Shown piece after piece: positions 24,815 to 36,407 of a stretch of DNA of 64,000 bases (position 1 is its first letter; each line of letters opens with the position of its first letter). The stretch comes from Mytilisepta virgata (taxonomy: Eukaryota; Mollusca; Bivalvia; Mytilida; Mytilidae): NCBI GenBank assembly GCA_028015205.1, contig JAPWFG010000023.1, forward strand, positions 2,480,001-2,544,000, written 5' to 3'. The position numbers and the translations under genes are program-made. Under the pieces are notes generated by a model, which worked only from the letters and a program-made list of their open reading frames with translations, made no database searches and was not told where the DNA came from.

Positions 24815-25985
24815 AAGAAATCAGTTGCAGACGTGTGTGAGACACACAGTAATAAGTAACCATGTAAATTGTGAATCATGCTCGGTAGTAGTACTAATAT
24901 TCTCATTAAGACAAGACAATACTAATTTAGCCCTCCCATCTTTAAATTTAGGACAAGAAATAAGAAAATGTATCTCATCTTCAATGGCCCCACTCTGACA
25001 GTTTTTACAGATCCTCTCATTGATTGGTGTTTTGGGGCCCGGTAGTATATCGACCAATTTCTATTTGTAGTCTATGACCACTTGTTCTAAATCTAGTCAT
25101 ATTCATTCTCTCTCGTTTTCACAATTAACAGTTGAAAGATATTTTTCAAATTTGAAAATATTTTTAAAAACGCACATTTTTTCACTTTTATACAATTGAT
25201 TGGACCAAAAAATTGAAAACTGGCATGGTTTTGTAGTATTTTACATATATTTACAATACTGTAAATTCGGAAATTATTGCGATGTTTTTATTATTGCGAA
25301 AAATGCGAAAGGGTTGTAATCGCAATAATTTAAACTCGCATTTTGGAATTTTTTATATGAATGAAGCACCATTTTTCTCAATATCGCAAAAATTAAAATA
25401 TCATTTTGGTCTAAAATCGCAAAATCGCAATAATAAATGCACGCAATAATTTCTGAATTTACAGTATCTTTACTTTTCACCTTATCAGGATGATTAAATA
25501 AATGTTGCTTAGAACAAGCTACTAGGATAGTTTTAATACAATCTAACCAACACTGTTGATTATTATCAAACATGGTGACATTTTCTAGAAGGGCCTCTTT
25601 TAGCAAATGGTCCTTAACTTTACTATCAAATAACCTGACCCAATACTTAAGCATAGGTATAATTAAATCAATAAACAGAGGATAACACCCTAGCTCACCA
25701 TATAGAGCCTCTAAGAGGTAGTTTACAAGTTTTCTTATTCACGTTCAATAAATATCTACACATACCAAGATTGGTCTTTTCAATTTGCAACAATTTATAG
25801 ATTTGTTCAAATATGTTACCAGTCACATATTTACTACATTTTTCAGTATCAAAAAGACCAGTAATTTCAGATGCATATATAAGATTAGGTTTCACACTAT
25901 GATCATAATGAATGGATTTCTGTGAAACTTTCAATGGATCTTTAGTATAAATGGCCACTATGCACTACTTACATTATTTTTTATC
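24815..25985 (-). pseudogene. LINE remnant 2: 3' end of reverse-transcriptase ORF
   Basis: Read on the minus strand, 25958-25700 gives RGSI-type sequence that shifts frame near 25725 into NYLLEALYGELGCYPLFIDL and continues with LKYWVRLF to about 25470. A TIR element (25259-25464) then interrupts it. Beyond it comes HRLQIEIGRY, another frameshift near 25040, and PINERICKNC with DEIHFLISCPKF (24821-25057), the Cys/His motif common after LINE reverse transcriptases. Two frameshifts plus an insertion show it is dead. Clade not assigned (non-LTR, APE type likely). A duplicate of its edge lies at 26089-26165. Confidence 0.72.
25257..25466 (+). mobile_element. TIR element (MITE) inside LINE remnant 2
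   Basis: Ends CTGTAAATTC (25259-25268) and GAATTTACAG (25455-25464) are inverted, with similarity continuing inward (AAATTATTGCG on both sides) and TA on each flank, as with Tc1/mariner-type target sites. The inside repeats CGCAATAAT and similar words. It splits the LINE reading frame, so it arrived later. Confidence 0.82.
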
Positions 25986-26088
25986 AGAAAGATTTTTGGG
26001 GTTTTCCTTAAACAAACATGGACTTTGACACATTTCTTCATGTAATATAAGGGGTTTAGACATGCCCGTCCTCAACCACTCTGAAACG

Positions 26089-26165
26089 AGTGAATGGATT
26101 TCTGTGGAAACGTTCAGGGAATCTTCAATATGCATGGCCATTGTGCACCACCCATATTATTTTGT
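26089..26165 (+). repeat. Local duplicate of LINE remnant edge
   Basis: Sequence from GAATGGATTTCTGTGGAAAC to CATATTATTTTGTGG repeats 25909-25985 in the same direction with about 15 percent differences. It joins directly to the stray copy of the membrane-protein gene at 26164-26239. Confidence 0.75.
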
Positions 26166-26239
26166 GGTCATTTGTTGCTGTTCCTAGAAACGAACCGATG
26201 CTTATTTACAATAGGAAAGTCACTTCTAAACCAGGATGG
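26164..26239 (+). pseudogene. Fragment copy of the Cys-rich membrane-protein gene
   Basis: Translates as FVAVPRNEPMLIYNRK, against FAAVPRNEPMHFYNRK in the gene at 29024-30490 (around 29360-29435). DNA identity is high over about 75 bp, with losses at both ends. No more of the gene is present here. It is a broken, non-functional piece. Confidence 0.8.
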
Positions 26240-27180
26240 ACTTCTACATTTCTTGACATTATTTTAGCTATAGGAGTGGAATATATTCTCGCGTTTTGCT
26301 CACAGTACTTCTAGTGGCGTGGAAAAAATCTCTGGAACCAATTGGATCACTAGGACAAAATTTCCGTCTTCTTTGGTGATCTACTTTCAAAATTATGTCC
26401 AAGAATTCGGATCTCCGATCAATATGGCCACCTTTACTAAAAATAGAAATATGAACAAACAAACAAGAAAATAGGAATCTTCTCTGCAAACTAGCCACCT
26501 GTGATGGATCACGGAAGCTCAACCCACGGAGCTGCCTAGCGCGTCCCAAGGTGGCAAATAGGGGGGGGGGGGTTGTCAGCCTGACCGCGAATCGTAGTGG
26601 GTAATGTGTTTGGAGAATTCCACACTCCCTCCACGCCAAAGACCTCATCTGTAGTTTTAGAAAAATAGTAGGATAATGGCCGCTAAATTATCCGACCCTA
26701 CCCAACCATCTTCATTTTACAATGGCAGCCAAAATTGGTTTCCCTTGTTTGATAAATTAAACTGGTTCTTCTGAAAAAGAAGCAAGAAATATTTGCCACT
26801 GGACGTTAAGCAACAATCAAGCAATCAATCTTCCAAAATACTTGGGCAAATGAGATCCATGTTTGGTAGAATAGTCCATAGATGGTCCCCTTTAAAACAT
26901 CAAGGTGATTTCAACGAATTTTAAATTAATTCTTATCATAGAAATACTGACAAAAGAAGCGACAAAACTGGACAAGTTCCACGAGACCAAAATCCAAAAG
27001 ACAAAGTCGAATTGGCGAAAACATTTACATAGGAAGACTCAAGTTCCTTTCCTAATTTATGTTGGATAACGCCGGGGTCTTAATGGGAAAATATTAGGGT
27101 GCTGTAAAAATCCGTTTGATGTCGGTGATTTAATGAGATCAAATAGATGGATAAGACAAGTATCACTGAAAACCGGACTG
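26240..27180 (+). other. Repeat-derived DNA between LINE remnants
   Basis: Includes an E-III-like fragment at about 26330-26450 (CTGGAACCAATTGGATCAC, CCTTTACTAAAAATAGAA), a G run at 26561, and a SINE-type tail at about 26781-26830 (TTTGCCACTGGACGTTAAGC). The 126-codon frame on the minus strand at 26268-26648 runs through these repeats and is not taken as a gene. Confidence 0.5.
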
Positions 27181-27184
27181 AAAT

Positions 27185-28853
27185 TAATACAGTAGATTAC
27201 GTTGGAGCAAATGTGCATCTAGTTGTTTATACAGCGCTTTTTCAAGAATTTTAGAGATGATGCATAGAATGAATGCTTACTGCTCTGTAGTTTCATACTT
27301 CTGATCTACTGTTCTGTTTATATAAAGGTTTAACTCTAGCTACTTTAAGTTCCTCTGGTACTATTCCAGATGTAATGGACATATTAACCAGGTAGGTTAT
27401 TGGTTTAGCTAGAGCGCTCACTCCATTTTTTATGAACCTCGTAGGAATGTTATCAATTCCTGTACTCTTGACAGAGTTAAGACTGCAGAATGAGGAACCA
27501 GAGTGAGTTATCTTTTCCTAACCAATGTAGGTAAGGGAGATAATTAAATTCTCTCCCTTTTGTCCTGAGGCTAAAAGGGAGACAAATTTATTATCTGCCT
27601 TACCTACATTGGTTAGGAAAGTATAACTCACTCTGGTTTCTCATTCTTTGTATATAAAGTCTTCATTTACTGGTGTTAATTTTAGTTGAAGATTATTATT
27701 GGTAACTTTATTATAGAATTGCTTAAAGAGTGTGGAATCAAAATCAAATATCCTAGGAGCTGGTGGTAATTTATCGACCAGAGAGGAAGCAACAGTGGTG
27801 AAAAAGGTGTTAAAATGATTCGTCATTTCTTTTAAATTATGACATATTTGTCCGGCTATATTCAAAACAATACTTGCACCATCCGATTTTTTGGAAATAT
27901 ATCCTAGGGATTTTAATTGCTCCCAGAGCTTTTTTGGGAGATTTCTTATTTTCTTCGATTTTGCCTGAAACATAGTTTTCCTTAGCTTTCTTTATATCTC
28001 TCTGAACCTTGTTCCTAATTTTATAGTACTGAGCATATTGGTGTTTATTTTATGTTCTCCTGTACATTTGTATAAGTTCGTCTCTATTTCAGATGTTATC
28101 TAGGATCTCAGATGTCATCCATGGTTCAGTTTTTTGTCTTATTTTTATCTCTGAATGGGGCAATTTCGTCTAGGGTTGAATGAAAGAGTGATCGAAATTT
28201 CTCCCATGCGCCTTGAACAGATCTACATAAATACAAAGATGACCAATCTATGTCATTGAGTTTATCTTTGAAGACATCTTTATTGTAAATTTTAGGTGAT
28301 CGTATTCTGACTATGTTTTGTTTTTCAATTTTCTCTTTATGTGACTTTCTTGTACAGAATGTTAAATAATGATCACTTAAACCTGTTGAAATAACCCCAG
28401 ATTGACTTATTTTATCTTGATTATTACAAACAATGTCGTCTATGATGGTTTTAGATGTTTGAGTAACTCGAGTAGGATCATTAATCAACTGATTTAAATT
28501 GAACATGTTTAGAATATTTTTATAAGATTTACATATAGTAGATGTATTGATTGTTTTTTAAAGCTAATATTAAAATCGTCTAGGATATAATCTGTTCACA
28601 ATCTGGTCTTAGTTTATTTAAAGTTTGTTCAAATAATTCCAGAAAATTAATGTGTTTGGGTGGTCTGGAACAAGTTCCCATTAATATTGGTTTAGTTTTT
28701 GGAACTGAGAAGAATTTTTATCCAAGTAGATTCCATACCATCAATTTTCAAATCTTGTACAAGAGAGAAGGCTATGTCATTTCTAATATACATACAAACT
28801 CCCCCCGCCGTTTCGTGACCTGTCTGAACGTACGACGCTATAATTCTCAATAA
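27185..28853 (-). pseudogene. LINE remnant 1: endonuclease to reverse transcriptase
   Basis: On the minus strand, 28853-28560 encodes ETAGGVCMYIRNDIAFSLVQ and LESTWIKI-like sequence, typical of the APE endonuclease of non-LTR elements, then ILDDFNI-like residues across frameshifts. Frame 28506-28126 holds TGLSDHYLTFC, the endonuclease C-terminal SDH motif. Frame 27973-27648 is the linker. After a 161-bp insertion, 27486-27185 gives KSTGIDNIPTRFIKNGVSAL and PITYLVNMSITSGIVPEELK, the first reverse-transcriptase blocks. The catalytic YADD part is absent. Several frameshifts; dead copy. Confidence 0.8.
27487..27647 (+). mobile_element. Palindromic MITE inside LINE remnant 1
   Basis: Inverted ends AGAATGAGGAACCAGAGTGA and its near-perfect inverse at 27628-27647 extend through CCTAACCAATGTAGGTAAGG, giving arms of about 60 bp around a short loop with CTCTCCC and GGGAGA. 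It interrupts the LINE frame between linker and reverse transcriptase. No coding capacity. Confidence 0.88.
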
Positions 28854-28937
28854 AAATTTCAACATAAAATTTTATGGTTGTACAGTAAAATACTTTATCA
28901 GTGTTACAATTGAATATTTATCGATCACATTATCAGT

Positions 28938-28944
28938 TATAAAT
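28938..28944 (+). promoter_or_regulatory. Candidate TATA box of the membrane-protein gene
   Basis: TATAAAT lies 80 bp before the ATG at 29024, in AT-rich DNA where such words arise by chance. Position suits a short 5' leader. Confidence 0.3.
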
Positions 28945-29023
28945 TAATCTTGTGTACCTGTTCTGATAACGCTGGTCTATGGCATGTTCTTCCTTGTTGA
29001 GTTAGTCATTTTTCCAAGTTAAA

Positions 29024-30490
29024 ATGTATAGGGAAGAATTCACGAGGCGATGGCATGAAGAACAGTTTCCAGGGAGAGAAGGAGGAAATCAATCGAATTC
29101 CTGGCGTGATCGGTTCACAGAACCAACACCCTACAATAATACCAGCTTACCTGGAAATAATATCTATCTTCCAAGCAGAGTTCCTCTGCCGATACAACAT
29201 GAAAGCGAACTACGTAGACCAGTAGTCCGGTCGAATCCTGCATTCGGAATAAATGAGGAAGCTAGCTTCGTTGGAAATCAATATTCGAATTTTCCAGAAA
29301 ACCGTGGAGTCGACAATCTTGGATTTAATGGAAACCAAAGGCATGAAAGACCGTACGATAGTGGTTCATTTGCTGCTGTTCCTAGGAACGAACCGATGCA
29401 TTTTTACAATAGGAAAGCCCCTTCTGAACCTGGACGTCGGCCGCCAGGATGGGAAGTGTCCCGGACTTCGGAATTCAGCTACCCAACTCAGCCCAGATCT
29501 ATGCATAATATTTCGTCTGGTATTAGTGACGTTCCACTTTGGATGAAAACATTTGACCCAGACAGAGAACTGGAGGAATCTGGCAACGAAAAACGAGATT
29601 TTGCCTCGAAAGTCAACCAGACGTCCATGTGCACATTTATTACCATTCGAGTTGTAATAGTTTGTCTGATAATTTGGGACCTCATTAATGACTGGTTATT
29701 GGCGACTTCAGGACCGGTCCAATTCCTCGGTACCGCAACCGACTTCACTGAAACCACGTGTCAAGACAATTTTAAGGTATTGAACAAAACTTTCATGATA
29801 AATATGAGTAAAGTAGACACGTCAATGTGTAAAAACACTACCGACATTTGGACTCTTGCGGCAGTCTTTGCACTACTCGGTTCTCTTTTGGCTATATTGC
29901 AAGTGATTAATATCGTTATGGAAATTGTTAAAAGGAGTAATCCACATTTTTTCCAAATATTGCAAGGTCACAGTGAAATATGTTTCGTAATGTTTTTTGA
30001 AGAACTTCCGCAAAGTCTATTGTTTACAATTTACTTATTTATTTGTGATTGTAGCAAACTGAGAGACGGTGTAAATCTCTATTCCTTACTTGCTTCAGTG
30101 TGCGCATGCACAGCAATCACACTACGGTATGCATCAAGTTTTGACAGCATTTCCGGTGATAATGGTTGCTGCAACCAGTGGTGGCGCTGTTGCTGTTGTC
30201 GTAATCAAGACTATATATGTCGTATACACCCAAAGGAGTGTTGTTGCCTGTGCGATATGCCGTGTCCTGTTTGTTGCTGCACATTGCAGTGTAAAATGTG
30301 CCGATATACCCCGAAGTCATGGTGTGCCTCCTTGTTGAAGGCATTTTCCTGTTTTTGTGGGTGCTGTGAAACAGAGGATGATTTCTATGGCGTCCGTTTA
30401 GTGAATAATTTGTCTATATTTATTCTCTGGGTTTGCTTAGCTTTCCAGATTGTAATATATCATAGCATGGTCACCATAAACCTCCCGTGA
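29024..30490 (+). CDS. Cys-rich multi-pass membrane protein, single exon
   Basis: An uninterrupted 488-residue frame, the longest in the window. Residues 1-200 are polar, rich in Asn, Pro and Arg, and probably disordered. Hydrophobic spans lie at about 203-225, 274-300, 318-342, 350-370 and 459-481. The third contains FFEELPQSLLFTIYLF; an acidic-x-x-Pro-Gln motif in a helix is also seen in XK-related proteins, so a distant relation is possible but not shown. Between spans 4 and 5 (residues 382-448) there are 22 cysteines, many in CCC or CCCC runs, suited to palmitoylation or metal binding. N-glycosylation sites NKT, NMS and NTT fall between spans 1 and 2, which suggests that loop is outside the cell. 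I do not recognise the family. No introns, and LINE remnants adjoin, so a retrocopy origin is possible. A stray fragment copy is at 26164-26239. Confidence 0.85.
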   Translation: MYREEFTRRWHEEQFPGREGGNQSNSWRDRFTEPTPYNNTSLPGNNIYLPSRVPLPIQHESELRRPVVRSNPAFGINEEASFVGNQYSNFPENRGVDNLGFNGNQRHERPYDSGSFAAVPRNEPMHFYNRKAPSEPGRRPPGWEVSRTSEFSYPTQPRSMHNISSGISDVPLWMKTFDPDRELEESGNEKRDFASKVNQTSMCTFITIRVVIVCLIIWDLINDWLLATSGPVQFLGTATDFTETTCQDNFKVLNKTFMINMSKVDTSMCKNTTDIWTLAAVFALLGSLLAILQVINIVMEIVKRSNPHFFQILQGHSEICFVMFFEELPQSLLFTIYLFICDCSKLRDGVNLYSLLASVCACTAITLRYASSFDSISGDNGCCNQWWRCCCCRNQDYICRIHPKECCCLCDMPCPVCCCTLQCKMCRYTPKSWCASLLKAFSCFCGCCETEDDFYGVRLVNNLSIFILWVCLAFQIVIYHSMVTINLP

Positions 30491-31432
30491 ATCAGATGTA
30501 GAAAACAAGAAAAGTTCTTTTTTTAGAGTAAACATTTGCAGTTCATACACGTGTTATATTGTGTTGGAAAAATATATGTGTGAAGTGGTATTTGTCAACA
30601 TTCAGATAACATTACTTCTTGAAGTACTCTATTTCTTTTTGAAAATTTTAGAGTTAACTCTTCGACTGATCACAGTAATTATGTATATGTATATTGATTT
30701 TCAGAACAGACATTCAAAAATGTAAATTTTTGTCTGATATCTGTATTTTAGGGATCGATCATTTGATTTTTATGGAGGGAGAGACAGTTAAGTGCGACCT
30801 TGGATCCTCAAAATTTATGAGCTTGAATTTTTATTGCTTGACAAAATCCAATCTTGCCCCTATTTCTCCCCATTCTTTGCCTGTTTTACCGAATTATTTA
30901 TTCTCTGTATTTAAGTTTCATCGACCCCCCCCCACCACCACCACCACCACCACCCCACCCCCTTCCTCCACATATTAAATCAAATGATTGTATTCTGATT
31001 CTACTTTCAACATAATTATGTAAATAAACCGGGAAGTAAATGGGGAAATTAACGAAACATTGTTAGAAGCTTTACTATGGAATGAAATATACTGAAAAGA
31101 AAATTGTTTTTTTTTTTCCATTTTTTATTTTTTCACTTGCGGGAGGAATATAGTGAAGTGAAACATGACTGTCTCTTGCCTATTTCTTGTTGTCCCCCAG
31201 ATATTTACATTTTCACGCCAATTGCGTGTAACAATTATGATCCCACAATATAGTTATTGAATGAAATGTTACATTCACTTGATATCCTTGGTTGGGGGAG
31301 GGGGTGGGACTTTGTATTTTGATGGAAAAGTAAATACTCTGACCTCTCAAGAAGGGAGAATTAAAATCTCTCCAAAATCAGTTTGAAAGTTTATACTCAA
31401 ACTTTTCTGGGCCTCTCGGCATCTGAAAGTGC

Positions 31433-31527
<95 letters not shown>

Positions 31528-32762
31528 TGTTAGGGAGTAAATATGTCAAGTGGACAAGAAGATAATCTTGGATATTGGAAAACAACAGCATCGATGAGCC
31601 TTCGTCTTATTATTTGCCATCACAAACAATGTTTGTAAAGGTCTCCGGCCTATTGTCAGTTATACATTACTGTCGAAAGACGGTTATGTTCAGCCTTTGT
31701 TGATTAGTTTGAAAACGGTCGTCATTTCAAATTGATTGGCCGATATCAAGTTTCTATCTAACAAATGATACTATATGTATCTTCAGTTTGATTTCATGTC
31801 GCTGGAGTTTGAGCGGTGCCGTTAACGGAGCAGTACGTGCTTACCCCTCCGGAGCACCTGATTTTTTTTTCAAGATGGGGGGGGGGGGCAGTGGAGGGAA
31901 TTCAATTTGCTAGTATGCTGTTTTTGTGCTGTCTTCTCATTTAGTCTTACTTTTTATCCCAATAGTTGTTTTAGTCAGTCAGTCACTCAGTGACGATAAC
32001 ATTACAGTTAATCTGAACCTTTTCAGGAAAAAGTGGTTTTCTAGAACATAGAGAAAATGTTTCGGAATGAAACAGCATCACGCTTGTGGAAAAATTTTGG
32101 GTGAATTACTGGTTTATTTTCAGTTTTCACTTTTGATCTTCGTTTGTTTTTGAATTCCAAAATTGGCACTTTTCTGTATGGTACAATCATATCAAAAACA
32201 ATATTTGCAGCTCTGTGTTCAAATTAACACTTTGAATTTAAAATTTGGGCTCTAATAATATATTTCAATTTTCTCAGCACTTACTACAAAGAAATCGTTA
32301 TTATTTTGGTGTGAGAAAACACTGTGTACAACAGAAAACGACGGAAAGACGGTCGATTTTTTTTATTTCTCGGTGAAGACCAATTTTAACAAGAATAAAT
32401 TATTACATTCGGTTCTAGATGAATTACTCCTGACAAGACAACGCAAATTTTTACGGAAAGGGCTGTTATTGCAAACATGGAAGAGTATATTTTCAGAGAT
32501 ATTGAAAGTGTCCTTGAATGTTTGAGGAAATAGCAAATTATATAAAACATATTAAATATGCCTCATAGGAATCCCAATTTTCTCTAGTTTTTTATTCTTG
32601 AATTTGAGTAGTCAAATATTATACCGTCTTTTCATCTCTACCCGTTGTACACGGTAGGAAACAAACGAATTATTCTATTTTTCAAAAAATGACATGATTT
32701 CCAGAGAATGATATACTTACTAATTCAAACAGTTAAATACAGAATATATATCTAATATCTAT
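30491..32762 (+). other. Intergenic, repeats only
   Basis: Holds a likely AATAAA at 31023 for the upstream gene, a CCACCACC run (30926-30962), the TA microsatellite, an inverted family-B fragment (31808-31862) followed by a G run, and plain AT-rich DNA to the C1q gene. No supported gene. Confidence 0.55.
31439..31523 (+). repeat. (TA)n microsatellite
   Basis: About 42 uninterrupted TA units. Open frames of alternating Ile-Tyr through it, on both strands, are artefacts. Confidence 0.98.
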
Positions 32763-32763
32763 T

Positions 32764-34510
32764 TTATTCAATTCTAAAACCGGTAAATGAAGATGAATCG
32801 GCAGAAATGGCGTTACCACTATGATGTGTATGGTGTTCTCCATTTATTTTCACGTAAACAGCGTCACCAGCCATGAGTTGTAAGATAACCATGTTACTAC
32901 CTGATGATGAAACTGAAGGGTCCTCTGAAAATGTCCATGCCTCGCCTCGATGGTTCCGGGCTATTTGTGTCGTTACGTATTTCCCTGGATTAGACACTAT
33001 ATTTACAAAGAACACATACAACCCGGCTTCAGCACAATGGAATATTCCTGTTTGGTTGCTGTAACTGTTTAGTCTGTTTGTTATAACATGATCGAACACT
33101 ACAATCTGGTCATCACGAAGATTACCTAAGTCACGGCCTAGCCTGGCGGAAAATGCAGTGGTTGTCACTAAAACATAAAACTAATGAATAACACAAGTTT
33201 TAGCTTTCTAAAAAGCTGTGGACTGCTTCGCTGTATCTTAATTTATGGTAATATGTGAGCATGTGGTTGTTGATTTAGTATTGGAATTGTGGTATTCTTA
33301 GATATTGATTGATATGAATTACAACAAATAGACACGACTCTGGAGGTGTGCCAAGATTAGCAGAAGTTATAAAGTAGAGATCATGCATTTTTTTGTTGTA
33401 AACATAGGATTATAGTGTATACGATTAAGCAAAACAAACCGTGTGTATTGCAGATTAACAAAGCAAATATACACGTATTAATAATTGATTTCAATAATGA
33501 ATTTCAGAATATATGAATATTACAAAAACATGTAATGACAGTTGATCGGAACTGATATACACATAGTTAATTTTCCGGCTTTTGATGACTTATCCTGAAC
33601 GAGTAAAGTCTGCAATTCTTTATCTCAATTAAACCAATGGCTGTTGCTGTATCTCAGCCGCATCATAAAATAACCAATCAGCGATCAGTAATTATTTCAA
33701 GATGGCGGGTATGTCTACTGAAACTAATAGCTCCGCACCGTGATGCGAAGCAACAACATGAAGTCAGAAAAAATATACAATTTTAGTTACCGGTAGTTAT
33801 CAGCTGATCTTGGTATTTACTTTTTCACGTTTGAAAAAGTAATTTATCCCAATTGTGATGTACTTGTGCACATATTTCCATATAATTGTTGTCTCCAAAG
33901 CTATGCCCAAGCTGACAAAAAACTAGGAAAAAACCGTTTAGATCAGTTTTAAATGCAAAACAGAAAAAAACATTGGTGTCAGAGCTACGCAAAGGGTACC
34001 CCTTAGTTTCCAAAGCTTCCAAATATAACAATATAATTTTGAGTGTGTTTCATGACCATCACCAAGACACTAACAGCTGAATTCATGATACCCTTGGAGA
34101 TCTGAGTTCATCAGCGTAAAACTGTAAATATTAAATATTTTGTAAACAGCTGTATTTGCACATTTCAACAAACATACGTCTTATCACAAGTACTCAACTT
34201 TTTTTAAATTTGAAAAACTGAAAAGTTACATGTTTATATCCTTAACAATTGACCCATGTCCTGTTTCTAGTACATACAACATACATATAAATTACCAAGA
34301 CAAACCTTGACTGTTTATAGAACGTTTGTTGACCCTCGGTACCATTTCTGTACTCTTGATTGCGCTCCTAAGTTCCTGTAATTCTATCTCCATACGTTTT
34401 TGGTACACCTCGTACTGTTTTTGTAGTTTCTCTACTTCCTCTTCACAATCAAATGCTACGGCAAAACCACAGAAAAGTGAGAGAGAAAATGTCATTTGTA
34501 TTGGGGACAT
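32764..34510 (-). CDS. C1q domain-containing protein, gene 1
   Basis: Two exons: 34510-34306 and 33167-32764, joined in phase 1 (donor CAAG/GTTTGT, acceptor TTTTAG/TGACAA), 202 residues. A signal peptide (FSLSLFCGFAVA) starts from Met1 or, better, Met6. Next comes a coiled coil of about 35 residues (VEKLQKQYEVYQKRMEIELQ), a basic linker with NKRS, and a full C1q domain from AFSARLG to FTGFRIE. Conserved features: VVFDHVITN, TGIFHC, AGLYVF, TTQIARN, GDAVYVKI and the final F.GFRI. There is no collagen stretch. Such secreted C1qDC proteins form trimers and act as lectin-like recognition molecules in mussels; the ligand is unknown here. AATAAA overlaps the stop codon (32763-32768). Confidence 0.92.
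33168..34305 (-). other. Intron of C1q gene 1
   Basis: AT-rich, without a clear repeat family. Short inverted words such as CAGCTGAT occur near 33800. Nothing else seen. Confidence 0.5.
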
Positions 34511-34641
34511 TTCTAAGCTTTTTTTCAGACCAGCGTTGTGGATGACCTGATTACTATCAATGCCTTCTTATCTAGATTGATCATAAAATTTCTATAGGTT
34601 GGCGGAGTAAGTATTGTTTTCTCATAGTAATATAGAAAAAT

Positions 34642-34930
34642 AGCTTCTTACACGAGTTCAAAGTGAACACTGGACAATCTTCAAAGAGGTTTTAAAATTC
34701 ACGTCTTTCCAGAGTGGAGCGCAGCAGAACGAGGGAAAAGACGCTGAATTTTAAAAAAGAGTTGAAAATGTTTCAGTTCTTCACTTTTGAACGAGTATAG
34801 GTACCTATTTCTTCCGTAGATACTCGATTTTTAAGTTTCCCGTTCCTAGCTAAATTCATTGAGCACAGTCGACGAAGTTAAATAACGTTACGTCTGATTG
34901 GTCAAAAAGTATGTGCATTTGTGAACAGCG
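34642..34930 (+). repeat. Foldback repeat family G, copy 1
   Basis: Starts TTCTTACACGAGTTCAAAGT and later carries CAGTTCTTCACTTTTGAACG, which pairs with the start, so the first 160 bp can fold back. It ends in CGTCTGATTGGTCAAAAAG. The inverse copy is 59735-60028. It lies upstream of C1q genes 1 and 2, between their divergent starts. Confidence 0.8.
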
Positions 34931-36110
34931 TGATTTGATTGGTCTAAAAGCACTGAACCGATCTGCGTGGGGTCATCTCACACTGAAAATGGCCACTTAC
35001 GGAAAAAGGTATCTTAACACAGATACAATTTACACTGATGATATCTTAACACAGATACAACTTACACTGAGGATATTCGTAATGAAAGTAAAAAAATTGA
35101 ACAGTGCTTAAATTATAGCTATTCTTCATCTAAACGGTTACAGTCAAATAACTTTTTGTGTCAGTTATCACGGTCAAAAAAAACTTTCAAAAGTTCGGAA
35201 AGCCCAGAATTCCTTAAAATATTTGCCTTACTTTTAGAACAATTGCATAAAATTAAAAACTGAAATTTTGAGGCATGAATATTAAACTCGAATATTACTT
35301 AAGAGGGTATAACACCCTCTTGAGGTTTCAGGAGGCAGGTCACAGTATCTAGCTTTGTTTCGAATGAGCCCCACTCAGTTATTTCATAATTAAAAGGTTT
35401 AGTCATGTCTACAAATTTTGTCCATGTATAACATTGAAACTTTAGTTAATTCTCAACCCAGGACCCAAATAATAACTTATTGAAAATTTGATGTGTAAAA
35501 TACCTTTGTGCATGACGGTAAAGAGCCTAAATCAGGTTACTAGTAACACACCAGGGTAATTAAGTAAAGGGAAAACAAAAAACGTTTCTCATTGTCAAAC
35601 TTTTAAACTAAAAATTGTAAGACTATAAAAAATATTTTTAAGAAATATTAAAACTATGTCATAGGGGAAATACATTTTATATTTACAGATATCTGGAATC
35701 CTGATTTTAATTATATTATATAAGAGCCTATTTTTATTGGTTCTCGTGCGCCGGCAAAATATTTCCCCCAAATCTAATATTAGTTGAGTCCGAGTAACAA
35801 ATGTATTCAATCCTGATTTTTTTCAATATACTGTTTGGCCATTTTGTTTTTTTTTTTTCAGATCCTTCTTTGCACAGCGTCCTCTCAAAATTACATGCTT
35901 ATTCCTTACAGAAGCAAATACAATTGAAGGTATGATACATATATGTACCACCAGGAACTTTCAGTTCACCAAAAGCGGCATCACATGAGTGGGTATTATT
36001 TTTATTTCTTCAAAATATAGTGAATAATACCTTAAAATCAGAAGGAAGTCATTATTTCACTAAACATCTGTAAGAAAATTCAAAATTGGAAAAAAGGCAA
36101 ATCTCCTTGT

Positions 36111-36407
36111 CAGGGGTATTTCCAGGATATTTGAAAGGAAGGCGGGGGGGGGGGCGTATAATAAAACTTTTTTGGACCTTTTTTTTGCTAAAAAACATAA
36201 AATAATTGTAAAATGCACTAATGTAACTGTTCCTGACTTGGTTTAAAAAGAAATCAGAGTATGTGTTTAATTAATGAATAAGATAAATTGCCATATTCAA
36301 TACAATATAAGCAGATAACGATAGTTTTTTTTTGTTTTTGTTTTTTTTTTTGAAAAAGGGGGGGGGGGGGCGTACGCCCATTGCGCCCTCACCTGGACCC
36401 ACCCCTG
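36111..36407 (+). mobile_element. CAGGGG TIR element with poly-G
   Basis: Begins CAGGGGTATTTCCAGG and ends CCTGGACCCACCCCTG, an imperfect inverted pair, with CTTGT directly repeated at both flanks (36106-36110, 36408-36412). G runs lie near both ends inside. Non-coding. Related words occur near 19818 and 58025. Confidence 0.65.

Noticed and set aside
26268..26648. 126-codon minus-strand frame
   Set aside because: Runs across E-III-like and other repeat DNA and a G run; no domain.
31383..31591. Open frames of Ile-Tyr on both strands
   Set aside because: They are the TA microsatellite.
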